A stretch of 30,068 nucleotides of DNA from Bacteroidales bacterium UBA3543 (lineage in GTDB: Bacteria > Bacteroidota > Bacteroidia > Bacteroidales > UBA932): NCBI GenBank assembly GCA_002376715.1, contig DFOK01000100.1:1-30068 (forward strand), written 5' to 3'. Below, piece by piece: positions 1-8,157 of the stretch. The notes under the pieces were generated by a model. That model was not told the DNA's origin. It saw nothing but the letters and a program-made list of their open reading frames with translations, and ran no database searches. Position numbers and translations under genes: made by a program. Position 1 is the first letter of the stretch. Every line of letters begins with the position of its first letter.

Positions 1-88
1 CGAGCATTACCTGCGAATCCTGAGCAACCATCTGGCAAACAAAGGATTGACACAGAATCGCAATCATTATGACCACCAGTTTCTTCAT
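1..88 (-). CDS. Secreted protein, N-terminal fragment
   Basis: Only the first 29 codons lie in the window; the gene continues beyond the left edge. It starts at the ATG complementary to 86-88. The visible peptide begins MKKLVVIMIAILCQS, then FVCQMVAQDSQ: a Lys-Lys start, a hydrophobic core and a likely signal peptidase I site after VAQ or nearby, so the product is exported. Neither Cys sits in a clear lipobox, so I do not call it a lipoprotein. A perfect minus-strand TATCTTTG lies 17 bases upstream (105-112), which supports this being a real start. The function cannot be told from this fragment. Confidence 0.75.
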   Translation of the reverse strand, partial: MKKLVVIMIAILCQSFVCQMVAQDSQVML

Positions 89-104
89 TTTTTTAAATTT
101 TTGG

Positions 105-112
105 CAAAGATA
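105..112 (-). promoter_or_regulatory. Bacteroidota -7 promoter element for the leftmost gene
   Basis: The minus strand reads TATCTTTG, a perfect fit to the Bacteroidota sigma-factor -7 consensus TAnnTTTG. It lies 17 bases before the ATG of the secreted-protein gene, implying a 5' leader of roughly ten bases. No convincing -33 TTTG was found. Confidence 0.55.
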
Positions 113-127
113 ATAAATATAGTTTGC

Positions 128-135
128 TATTTTTG
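128..135 (+). promoter_or_regulatory. Possible -7 promoter element for the M16 protease gene
   Basis: TATTTTTG matches TAnnTTTG and lies 49 bases before the ATG of the M16 gene. The nearest upstream TTG (101-103) is a few bases too far for an ideal -33 element, so this is a weak call in an A/T-rich stretch. Confidence 0.35.
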
Positions 136-183
136 TTAATTAATTGCATAAATCGAACCAAACTAACATAATCTTATACAACA

Positions 184-3078
184 ATGAAGAGAATCATCTA
201 TCTGCTTCTGGCAACCCTATTTGTTGTTACCTCCTGCAACAAATATTCTTATGAGTCAGTGCCCGGTGACCCACTTGAGGCACGAATCTACACACTTGAC
301 AACGGACTCAAGGTCTATATGGTCGTCAACAAGGATGAACCCCGCGTAAATGCCCACGTGGCCATACGTGTGGGCAGCAAGAACGACCCCGTTGAGACCA
401 CAGGTCTGGCCCACTACTTCGAGCACCTGATGTTCAAAGGCACGGAGAAGTTCGGTACTCAGAATTACGAAGAGGAAAAGGTACTCCTCGACCGTATAGA
501 AGAACTCTTCGAGATTTATCGTGTAACCACAGATGAAGAGGAGCGCACAGCTATCTATAAAGAGATTGATTCCATCTCCTACGAGGCTTCGAAGATTGCC
601 ATTCCCAACGAATATGACAAACTGATGGCAAGCATCGGAGCTCGCGGCACAAATGCTTACACTGGCAATGATGTTACCTGCTATGTAGAGAATATTCCTT
701 CAAACCAGATTGACAACTGGGCAAGGATTCAGGCTGACAGGTTTGCCAACTGCGTGATCCGCGGATTTCACACCGAGCTGGAGACCATTTACGAAGAGTA
801 CAATATGTACGCATCGATGGATAGCGAAAAACAGTTTGAAGCAATGTTTGCCGAATTGTTCAAAAAACACACCTACGGTACTCCCGTCATCGGCTGGGCC
901 AACCATCTCAAGAATCCTTCCATAACCAATGTGAAGAATTATAAAGCAGAGTGGTATGTTCCCAACAACATGGCAGTCTGCCTTGCCGGTGATTTCGACC
1001 CCGATAAGGCCATAAAAATCATCGACAAACATTTCTCCGCTCTCAAACCCAACCCCAATCTCCCCAAGCTTGAATTCGAGCCTGAAGATCCCATTGCCGA
1101 ACCCCGCAAAATTGAAGTTCTCGGAGTGGAGTCTCCCAGCACGATAATTGCCTGGAGATTCCCCGGTGCCGCTTCTCCCGAGGCTCTCATGCTCGAACTT
1201 CTGCGTTCAGTCCTCTACAATGGATCGGCAGGTCTTTTTGACCTCAACGTCAACCAACAGCAAAAGACCCTCGGTATTGGTGCAGGCAACTATTCTCTCG
1301 CAGACTACTCGGTATTTATAATCCAGGGTGAGCCCAAAAAGGGACAGACTCTCGACGAAGTGGCGGCAATCGCATTCGAAGAACTTGAAAAAATCAAATC
1401 CGGCAACTTTGATGATGATCTCCTCCCCTCCATCATCAACAACATGAAACGCCAGAAGATGCAGCAGAACCAAAATGCCTCCTATATTGTGCGCTCTCTG
1501 GTTAACTGCTTTATCGATGGCATCGCCTGGGCTGATTACATCAGCGAAGTTGACAGACTCTCCAAGATTACTAAAGAGGAACTGGTGGCATTCGTAAATG
1601 AACATTTCGCAGACAACTATGTCCGCGTGGACAAAATCGAGAAAAAAGATCCAACCGACACCAGAATTGCAAAACCGGCAATTACCCCAATATTTACCAA
1701 CAGGGACACTTCCAGTGCATTCTTGCGTGAGATTCAGGCTTCGCAGGTGGCTCCCATTGAGCCCGTATTTGTGGACTTTGAAAAGGATATGGATACCTTT
1801 ACTGCAAAGAACGGTATTCAGGTACTCTACAAGCAAAACACTATCAATGACCTCTTTACCCTCACCTATCTCTTCGATACAGGCAGCTATGCCGACAAGG
1901 TACTTCCCATCGCAACCGACTTTTTCAGTTATTTGGGCACAAGCAAAATGAGCAAGGAGGAGATCCAGAAGGCATTGTACAAGATTGCCTGCTCGGTAAA
2001 CGTAGTCTGCAGCGGTGAACGAACCCACGTAACCATTTCGGGCCTTGGCGAAAATATGGAAGAGGCCGTTAAGATAATGGAAGAACTGATAGCTGACGCA
2101 AAACCCGACGAAGGAGTGCTCACTCTGCTCAAGGGCAACATGCTCCAGGAGCGTGCCAATGCCAAACTCGGACAAAGAGACATCTTCTCGCGTCTCCAGA
2201 TGTTTGCTGTTTATGGACCTGAAAACCCCCATACAAACGTCCTCTCAGATAAAGAGCTCAAGAATCTAAAGAGTAGCGAACTCATCGAAAAGATCCACAA
2301 TATTTTTTCCATGGAGCACAAAGTCCTCTACTATGGACCCGCTACCGGAGAAAAAATAGTGAATCTGATAGCAGAGACCCACAATGTGCCGGAAACTTTC
2401 ACGCCTGTCGTATCAGGCAACCCCTTCCCGACTCGTAAGACCGAAGGCACAGAAGTCTTCCTTGCCCCATTTGATGCCAACCAGCTATTCTACATAGCAG
2501 TATCGAATGTCGGACAGAAATTTGATCCTACCCTCGCCCCTATTGTACGCCTATACAACTCCTATTTCGGTTCAGGGATGAACTCGATAGTATTCCAGGA
2601 GATGCGTGAGGCACGCGGTCTTGCCTATTCTGCAAGCGCCGGATATAATCTCCCTGAAGATCTGGAGCACGAAGCATTTTTCAATAGTTTCATTGCAACA
2701 CAGAATGACAAACTCATTGACGCAATGACGGCTTTTGATGAAATCATAAACAATATGCCGGTTTCACAAAATGCCTTTGACATCGCCCAGGAATCAATTA
2801 TCACCAATCTCCGCACTGCAAGAACAGTCAGGGATAATATTTTCTGGAAATATCTTGCCGCTCAGAAACTCGGTCTTGATTATGACATCAACCGCGATAT
2901 ATTTGAAAAGGTACAGACTCTTACTCTCGACGACGTGGTGAAGTTCCAGCAGGACAATGTCAAAGATCGAGACTATGCCATCTGCATTCTCGGCCGCTAT
3001 GAAGATTTTGATATGAAGAGACTCTTGGAGTACGGTCCCATACGGAAACTCGAACTCAAGGAGATTTTCGGATATTGA
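184..3078 (+). CDS. M16 family zinc metallopeptidase, lipoprotein
   Basis: A 964-residue M16 (insulinase/pitrilysin-type) protease. Residues 1-18 form a lipoprotein signal ending in the lipobox VTSC, so Cys18 should be lipidated and the enzyme tethered to a membrane, probably in the periplasm or outer membrane. The inverted zinc motif HYFEH is at residues 77-81 (His77, Glu80, His81); the third ligand is likely Glu205 in ELETIYEEYNM. The gap between them is about 50 residues longer than in classical pitrilysins, because of a charged helical insert at about 95-150. A second, catalytically silent half starts near residue 535 and carries the usual M16 C-domain signature EMREARGLAYSASAGY (about residues 805-820). 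It is a single-chain two-half enzyme, acting on peptides or small proteins by family analogy. It appears to be a lone gene; the ferredoxin after it has its own promoter. Confidence 0.93.
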   Translation: MKRIIYLLLATLFVVTSCNKYSYESVPGDPLEARIYTLDNGLKVYMVVNKDEPRVNAHVAIRVGSKNDPVETTGLAHYFEHLMFKGTEKFGTQNYEEEKVLLDRIEELFEIYRVTTDEEERTAIYKEIDSISYEASKIAIPNEYDKLMASIGARGTNAYTGNDVTCYVENIPSNQIDNWARIQADRFANCVIRGFHTELETIYEEYNMYASMDSEKQFEAMFAELFKKHTYGTPVIGWANHLKNPSITNVKNYKAEWYVPNNMAVCLAGDFDPDKAIKIIDKHFSALKPNPNLPKLEFEPEDPIAEPRKIEVLGVESPSTIIAWRFPGAASPEALMLELLRSVLYNGSAGLFDLNVNQQQKTLGIGAGNYSLADYSVFIIQGEPKKGQTLDEVAAIAFEELEKIKSGNFDDDLLPSIINNMKRQKMQQNQNASYIVRSLVNCFIDGIAWADYISEVDRLSKITKEELVAFVNEHFADNYVRVDKIEKKDPTDTRIAKPAITPIFTNRDTSSAFLREIQASQVAPIEPVFVDFEKDMDTFTAKNGIQVLYKQNTINDLFTLTYLFDTGSYADKVLPIATDFFSYLGTSKMSKEEIQKALYKIACSVNVVCSGERTHVTISGLGENMEEAVKIMEELIADAKPDEGVLTLLKGNMLQERANAKLGQRDIFSRLQMFAVYGPENPHTNVLSDKELKNLKSSELIEKIHNIFSMEHKVLYYGPATGEKIVNLIAETHNVPETFTPVVSGNPFPTRKTEGTEVFLAPFDANQLFYIAVSNVGQKFDPTLAPIVRLYNSYFGSGMNSIVFQEMREARGLAYSASAGYNLPEDLEHEAFFNSFIATQNDKLIDAMTAFDEIINNMPVSQNAFDIAQESIITNLRTARTVRDNIFWKYLAAQKLGLDYDINRDIFEKVQTLTLDDVVKFQQDNVKDRDYAICILGRYEDFDMKRLLEYGPIRKLELKEIFGY

Positions 3079-3087
3079 TGCAGATTA

Positions 3088-3120
3088 TTTGATTTATCCG
3101 ATAAAAAGATGTTATCTTTG
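3088..3120 (+). promoter_or_regulatory. Promoter of the ferredoxin gene
   Basis: A -33-like TTTG (3088-3091) is followed after 21 bases by a perfect -7 TATCTTTG (3113-3120). The ATG is 48 bases further on. The spacing fits the Bacteroidota housekeeping promoter. Confidence 0.65.
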
Positions 3121-3168
3121 CGGACACAATTGAATATTAAAACTATCAAATAACTAAAAAATTTAAAC

Positions 3169-3336
3169 ATGGCTTACAAAATTACTGAAAACTGTGCAGC
3201 TTGCGGATCTTGCATTGACGAATGCCCCGTAGGAGCTATCTCTGAGGGTGACATTTATAAGATTGATCCTAACTCATGCATTGATTGCGGTGCTTGTGCA
3301 GATGCTTGCCCCATGGGTGCTATCGAACAAGCATAA
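3169..3336 (+). CDS. 2[4Fe-4S] ferredoxin
   Basis: A 55-residue clostridial-type ferredoxin made of two copies of the CxxCxxCxxxCP motif: Cys9, 12, 15 and 19, then Cys37, 40, 43 and 47. This is the full family length, with the usual pseudo-twofold symmetry (CPVGAI in the first half, CPMGAI in the second), each motif binding one low-potential 4Fe-4S cluster. It is a soluble electron carrier, expected to serve pyruvate:ferredoxin oxidoreductase, hydrogenase or Rnf-type enzymes in an anaerobe; which of these cannot be told here. It stands alone, bounded by its own promoter and a strong hairpin terminator, which suits an abundant monocistronic message. The start follows an A-rich leader without a Shine-Dalgarno, typical of Bacteroidota. 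Confidence 0.95.
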   Translation: MAYKITENCAACGSCIDECPVGAISEGDIYKIDPNSCIDCGACADACPMGAIEQA

Positions 3337-3356
3337 TTCGTAGCAACAATTATACG

Positions 3357-3392
3357 ACAAAGGGCGCCCGTAGGTGCCCTTTGTTGATTTTT
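3357..3392 (+). terminator. Rho-independent terminator after ferredoxin
   Basis: ACAAAGGGC (3357-3365) pairs perfectly with GCCCTTTGT (3376-3384) around a 10-base loop, followed by TGATTTTTA. It sits 20 bases past the ferredoxin stop. It may also help stop the opposing C45-type gene, but the T-run on that side is poor. Confidence 0.8.
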
Positions 3393-3453
3393 AGTCAGGA
3401 GTATTGAGTTCCCGGTAAGTCTTTTGCAGTTGTTTCAGATAGATTGTGACTCT

Positions 3454-4689
3454 TTACTTCATCTCAAAATATTCGTAATATTTCTCCACGATTTGTGTGC
3501 TCCATTTATCGTGGAGTTTTTTCATCTGACGGTGATTTAAGGCCCCTTCGCTGCGCCATGTTTCAATTGCTCGGTTATACTCTTTGAAAAGTTCCTTCTC
3601 AATCTGCTGCACCAGTTGCATATAGCCGTCGCCCCGGGGATTCCACAAAAGCTCCCAGTTGAAGTATCTCGTCTTGCGTGACTTTTCAATCTCGTGTGAA
3701 TAAGCCTTTTCCTTCATCATATACCCCATATTGCCAAGTGTAGAACGTCCTTCTTCATTTTGCGAAAGAATATTTGGAATGCCCTCTTCCCCGCCGCATA
3801 CCCATACCGGCATCGCGACTGTGGTAGGAGGATAACTTACTACAGTCCACATGGTAGTCAATTCTACCGGCTCACCCTCCTTGACACCCTGTATAACAAC
3901 GCTGCTGACAGTAGTGTATCTGGCGATGAAATCCTGCTCTACAAACCATCCGGTAGTTTTAGGTCTGTTGAAGTCTCCACTCTTGAGGTTGACACCAATC
4001 AGAGGATTTTCAAAAGACCTGGAGAGTTCGTTGAAAATGAACTCGGGAGTAATCGCATTATGCATCACACCCGCCTTGACTACTTCGTCTGCATGCATGT
4101 ATCTCACATAACCTACACCTCTCTCCGTATCGCCCGCAAATGAGAAGTTACTCCTTACAATGTAACCCAAAGGTGCCGTAGCGGGATCATTGACATCAAA
4201 CCTGACAAATGCATCATTGTTGACCTCATAGTAATAAGCGTTGCCTTTTGCATCTATCACGCCGAGGTTGGCTGCGATCAGCCAGGGCTTGTCGAGTGAA
4301 TTGAGAAGAGTTTCGAACTCTGCCGCATCGGCACAATTTCCCAGGGCAAGTTTCATTATGTAGCCGTTATTGTCAGCATTCTCTTCTTTCTCTGTGGGCT
4401 CGATATTGTATGACATCGTATTCATTATGGCAAATCCCGCCTCGTTAACTCCCATCCAGACTGATTTTGGATTGGGATTATCGGTCTGAGCGATAGCAGA
4501 AAAGGCATATTTGTCGCCCTGGAAATATCTTACCAGATTTTGGGCGGCACCCGTATCACGATGTTTCCATAAAAGAGGCCTTCCGTCAGGGGTGACCCTA
4601 CCTGAAATGATGGCACTGGTGCAGGCAAAGATATCTGACGATATTACCATCAAAAGGCAGCAGAGAGCGGTTACGATTAATTTTTTCAT
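3454..4689 (-). CDS. Secreted Ntn-hydrolase, peptidase C45 / acyltransferase-like
   Basis: A 411-residue exported protein. Residues 1-22 are a signal peptide (MKKLIVTALCCLLMVISS core, ending in IFA). The next residue, Cys23, begins ACTSAIISG and is the expected N-terminal nucleophile, so signal-peptide removal would by itself produce the catalytic amino terminus. The WKHRDT motif (Arg44-Asp45) and the following GVNEAGFAIMNT segment resemble the acyl-CoA:6-APA acyltransferase/C45 and choloylglycine-hydrolase branches of the Ntn superfamily, which hydrolyse linear amide bonds. The substrate is unknown; peptidase C69 is an alternative label. IFAC is not a good lipobox because Phe is at -2, so lipidation is unlikely. 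It is a single gene on the minus strand between plus-strand units, with no clear promoter in the 151 bases upstream. Confidence 0.75.
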   Translation of the reverse strand: MKKLIVTALCCLLMVISSDIFACTSAIISGRVTPDGRPLLWKHRDTGAAQNLVRYFQGDKYAFSAIAQTDNPNPKSVWMGVNEAGFAIMNTMSYNIEPTEKEENADNNGYIMKLALGNCADAAEFETLLNSLDKPWLIAANLGVIDAKGNAYYYEVNNDAFVRFDVNDPATAPLGYIVRSNFSFAGDTERGVGYVRYMHADEVVKAGVMHNAITPEFIFNELSRSFENPLIGVNLKSGDFNRPKTTGWFVEQDFIARYTTVSSVVIQGVKEGEPVELTTMWTVVSYPPTTVAMPVWVCGGEEGIPNILSQNEEGRSTLGNMGYMMKEKAYSHEIEKSRKTRYFNWELLWNPRGDGYMQLVQQIEKELFKEYNRAIETWRSEGALNHRQMKKLHDKWSTQIVEKYYEYFEMK

Positions 4690-4810
4690 ATTTGACAGTT
4701 ATTGTATGGTTAATTACTCTATAATTTGTCGTCTGTAACAAGGAATTTGGTCAAATTGCCTTCAAACCTTAAAGTTGCGAAAATAAAGCGATATATTGGT
4801 ATTTTATTAG

Positions 4811-4818
4811 TAAATTTG
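4811..4818 (+). promoter_or_regulatory. -7 promoter element for secA
   Basis: TAAATTTG fits TAnnTTTG and lies 22 bases before the secA ATG. No well-spaced -33 TTTG is present. The remainder of the 4690-4840 gap is A/T-rich and otherwise featureless. Confidence 0.45.
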
Positions 4819-4840
4819 CAAGATAAATCTTATACGGAAT

Positions 4841-7800
4841 ATGGGAATTTCATCTATAATAAGGAAGCTGTTCGGAACGAAATCAGACAGAGATCTGAAA
4901 CAGCTTAAACCGATACTTAACAACATACATAACGCATACAGCCGTATCGATGCTCTATCCGATGATGACCTCAGGAGTGAATCCGCTGCAATAAGGGCTA
5001 AAGTTTTGGATTATGTGGCAGAAGATGAGGCCAGAGTGGTCTCCATCAGAGAGCAGCTCGAAGATGTGGAGATAGCGGTTTCAGAGAAAGAGAAGCTAGC
5101 TACCGAACTTGACGCACTTATCAAAGAGATAGACAAAAAGCTTGAAGAGGTACTCAACCAGGTACTCCCCGAAACTTTTGCAATAGTAAAATCTACAGCG
5201 AGGCGATTTAAGGAAAATCCCGTCATAAAGGTTAAAGCTACACAGTTTGACCGTGACTTGAGCACCACTCACGATTTTGTCACTATCAAAGGCGACTTTG
5301 CCGAATGGAGAAATTCCTGGATAGCTGGCGGCAATATGATTACCTGGGATATGGTGCACTATGACGTTCAGCTGTATGGCGGTGCAGTGCTCCACTCGGG
5401 CAAAATTGCTGAAATGGCTACCGGTGAGGGTAAAACCCTTGTAGCCACACTTCCGGTATTTCTTAATGCTCTAACGGGCAAAGGCGTCCATGTGGTAACG
5501 GTCAACGATTACCTCTCCAAACGTGACTCCGAATGGATGGGTCCCCTCTATATGTTCCACGGATTGAGTGTCGATTGCATCGATAAACACCAACCCAATT
5601 CCGATGCCAGAAAACGCGCCTATGGTGCCGACATAACATTCGGTACCAATAACGAATTCGGCTTTGACTACCTCAGGGACAATATGGCCCTCAACCCCGA
5701 GGACCTTGTACAGCGCAAACACCATTTCGCAATCGTCGATGAGGTAGACTCGGTTCTCATCGATGACGCACGTACTCCGCTGATTATTTCAGGTCCGGTG
5801 CAGCGTAGCGGTGACGAAACCTTCATAGAATACAAACCCTATGTGCAGCGTCTCTACAATGAACAACGTACACTTGTCAACCAAACCCTGAACGAAGCCA
5901 AGAAACTTATTGCCGCAGGCGAAATAAAGGACAAAGGCGAAATACTGCTCCTCAGAGCACACAAGGGGCTTCCAAAATATGCACCTCTCATCAAGTACCT
6001 CAGCGAACCGGGTATCAAACAGATATTGCAAGACGTACAGAGCAAGATCATAAAGGCTGCATTCACTGAAAAGGATATTGAGCAGAGAATTATTACCAAC
6101 GAGTTATTTTTCGTCATAGATGAACACCAGAGGAGCGTTGAACTTACCGATAAGGGTAACGAAGTGCTCGCTAAAGCTGTAGGTGACGCTGACTTCTTTC
6201 TGATGCCCAAACTTGGAGATGAGGTTTCCAAAATCGACCATATGGAGATTTCTCCTGAGGAGAAAAGGCAGAAAAAGGACGAGCTTTATTCCAACTATTC
6301 CCTCAAAGCAGAGAGGATGCACACTGTTGACCAGCTCTTGAAGGCATACTCGATGTTTGAGAAGGATGTGGACTATGTGGTAATTGACAATAAGGTAAAG
6401 ATTGTGGATGAAAGTACCGGCCGTATAATGGAAGGACGCCGCTGGAGCGACGGTCTCCATCAGGCTGTAGAGGCCAAGGAAAATGTAAAAGTCGAGGCAG
6501 CCACCCAGACTTTCGCCACCATCACCCTTCAAAATTACTTCAGGATGTACCATAAACTCTCCGGAATGACAGGTACGGCGGAAACTGAGGCAGGCGAGTT
6601 CTGGAGTATCTATAAGCTAGACGTAGTGGTTATACCTACCAACCGCCCCATTATCAGAGATGACCAGGATGACTTGATATACAAGACCAAGAAAGCAAAA
6701 TACAACGCGGTTATAGCCCATATCAGCCAACTTGTAAAAGCAAAACGTCCGGTTCTTGTGGGTACTACCTCAGTAGAAATATCCGAGTATCTGAGTCGTC
6801 TGCTGAAGTTACACGGCATTGATCACCAAGTGCTCAATGCCAAGCAGCATGCACGCGAGGCCGAGGTTGTACTACATGCGGGCAAGCCGGGCACCGTTAC
6901 CATTGCCACGAACATGGCGGGACGTGGTACCGACATCAAGATCTCCGACGAAGTAAAAGAGGCAGGAGGTCTTGCAATTATTGGCACGGAGCGTCATGAC
7001 AGCCGCCGTGTAGACCGTCAGCTCAGAGGACGTGCCGGACGTCAGGGAGACCCCGGAAGTTCTATTTTCTATGTATCGCTTGAGGATGACCTGATGCGTA
7101 TCTTCGGATCCGACAGGATTTCCAAGGTGGTCGATTCGATGGGTATGCAGGAGGACGAGGCTCTTCAGGCTTCGATGCTTTCCAATGCCATAGAGCGCGC
7201 CCAAAAGAAAGTGGAGGAGAATAACTTCGGTACACGAAAGAGGCTCGTGGACTATGATGACGTCATGAACTCCCAAAGAGAGGTTGTATATACCAAGAGA
7301 CGCAGTGCTCTCACCGGTGAACGTATCGATGTGGATGTGCTCAATATGACCACAGACTATTGCGAAATGTTTGTGGATTCCAACCGCCATCTCACTTACG
7401 ACCTCTTCTGCGAAGAATTGATGAAGGTGCTTTCCGTCGTTCCCGATTTTGACGAGGGCTCTTATGAACGTTTCAATAAAGCGCAACTTACGGAACAGCT
7501 CCAACAGAGCGTTTCCAGTGTGATGCAACGCAGGTTTGATACCCTTATTGCGCAAACATGGCCTGTAATCAGCCACGTATATGACACCAAAAGGATGTTT
7601 TACCAGAATATCCAGATTCCCGTCTCCGACGGCAAGATGGTGTACGGCATTCTAGTAGATCTGAGAAAGGCCTATGAGAGCAAGGGGAAGGAATTGATTC
7701 GTGCCGTGCAGAAGACCATCACCCTAAGGGTTATCGACGAGTATTGGAAAAACCATCTCCGCGATATGGACGACCTCAAACAAGCGGTGCAACATGCCGC

Positions 7801-8134
7801 CTATGAGCAAAAGGACCCGATACTTGTCTACAAGGGAGAGAGCTTTGAACTCTTTATCAAGGTACTTGAGGGCATCAGCAGGGATGTTCTTGCCTTCCTT
7901 CTCCGTTCATTCCTATTCCTGAGGACCGATCAACAACCACAGGAGGTTGCTACTGAGGGCCACACCAAGAAAACCGATCTGAGCGGAATGAGAGAGAGCC
8001 GCCCCGATCTGCTTACCAGTAGCTCGGAGCCCAGATCCAACGCTCCGGCCAGGGCAGAGAAAAAGGTAGGCCGCAACGACCCTTGTCCCTGCGGTAGCGG
8101 AAAAAAATACAAGAATTGTCACGGAAGAAACTAA
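4841..8134 (+). CDS. secA: Preprotein translocase ATPase SecA
   Basis: A 1,097-residue SecA, the motor that pushes preproteins through SecYEG at the inner membrane. The Walker A motif ATGEGKT is at residues 193-199, the DEAD-like DEVDSVLIDDARTPL follows, and the second helicase half shows NMAGRGTDIK and RQLRGRAGRQGDPG. The C-terminal SEC-C zinc finger has Cys1082, Cys1084, Cys1093 and His1094 in DPCPCGSGKKYKNCHG; by family knowledge it contacts lipid, SecB or ribosome. Walker A lies about 90 residues later than in E. coli SecA because of a charged, probably coiled-coil insertion at about 60-125; another expansion lies between the DEVD box and the preprotein cross-linking region. Both are in frame and not frameshift artefacts. 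lpdA follows after 23 bases, so co-transcription is plausible. Confidence 0.98.
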   Translation: MGISSIIRKLFGTKSDRDLKQLKPILNNIHNAYSRIDALSDDDLRSESAAIRAKVLDYVAEDEARVVSIREQLEDVEIAVSEKEKLATELDALIKEIDKKLEEVLNQVLPETFAIVKSTARRFKENPVIKVKATQFDRDLSTTHDFVTIKGDFAEWRNSWIAGGNMITWDMVHYDVQLYGGAVLHSGKIAEMATGEGKTLVATLPVFLNALTGKGVHVVTVNDYLSKRDSEWMGPLYMFHGLSVDCIDKHQPNSDARKRAYGADITFGTNNEFGFDYLRDNMALNPEDLVQRKHHFAIVDEVDSVLIDDARTPLIISGPVQRSGDETFIEYKPYVQRLYNEQRTLVNQTLNEAKKLIAAGEIKDKGEILLLRAHKGLPKYAPLIKYLSEPGIKQILQDVQSKIIKAAFTEKDIEQRIITNELFFVIDEHQRSVELTDKGNEVLAKAVGDADFFLMPKLGDEVSKIDHMEISPEEKRQKKDELYSNYSLKAERMHTVDQLLKAYSMFEKDVDYVVIDNKVKIVDESTGRIMEGRRWSDGLHQAVEAKENVKVEAATQTFATITLQNYFRMYHKLSGMTGTAETEAGEFWSIYKLDVVVIPTNRPIIRDDQDDLIYKTKKAKYNAVIAHISQLVKAKRPVLVGTTSVEISEYLSRLLKLHGIDHQVLNAKQHAREAEVVLHAGKPGTVTIATNMAGRGTDIKISDEVKEAGGLAIIGTERHDSRRVDRQLRGRAGRQGDPGSSIFYVSLEDDLMRIFGSDRISKVVDSMGMQEDEALQASMLSNAIERAQKKVEENNFGTRKRLVDYDDVMNSQREVVYTKRRSALTGERIDVDVLNMTTDYCEMFVDSNRHLTYDLFCEELMKVLSVVPDFDEGSYERFNKAQLTEQLQQSVSSVMQRRFDTLIAQTWPVISHVYDTKRMFYQNIQIPVSDGKMVYGILVDLRKAYESKGKELIRAVQKTITLRVIDEYWKNHLRDMDDLKQAVQHAAYEQKDPILVYKGESFELFIKVLEGISRDVLAFLLRSFLFLRTDQQPQEVATEGHTKKTDLSGMRESRPDLLTSSSEPRSNAPARAEKKVGRNDPCPCGSGKKYKNCHGRN

Positions 8135-8157
8135 CAGGAAATTATAATCAAAAGAAT

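Noticed and set aside
1207..2232. Long open frame (341 codons) on the minus strand opposite the M16 gene
   Set aside because: It lies wholly inside a confidently identified protease gene, has no recognisable domain and a Cys/His/Phe-rich composition typical of antisense frames.
6872..7576. Minus-strand frame of 234 codons inside secA
   Set aside because: It is antisense to conserved SecA helicase and scaffold regions, with no family features and no promoter.
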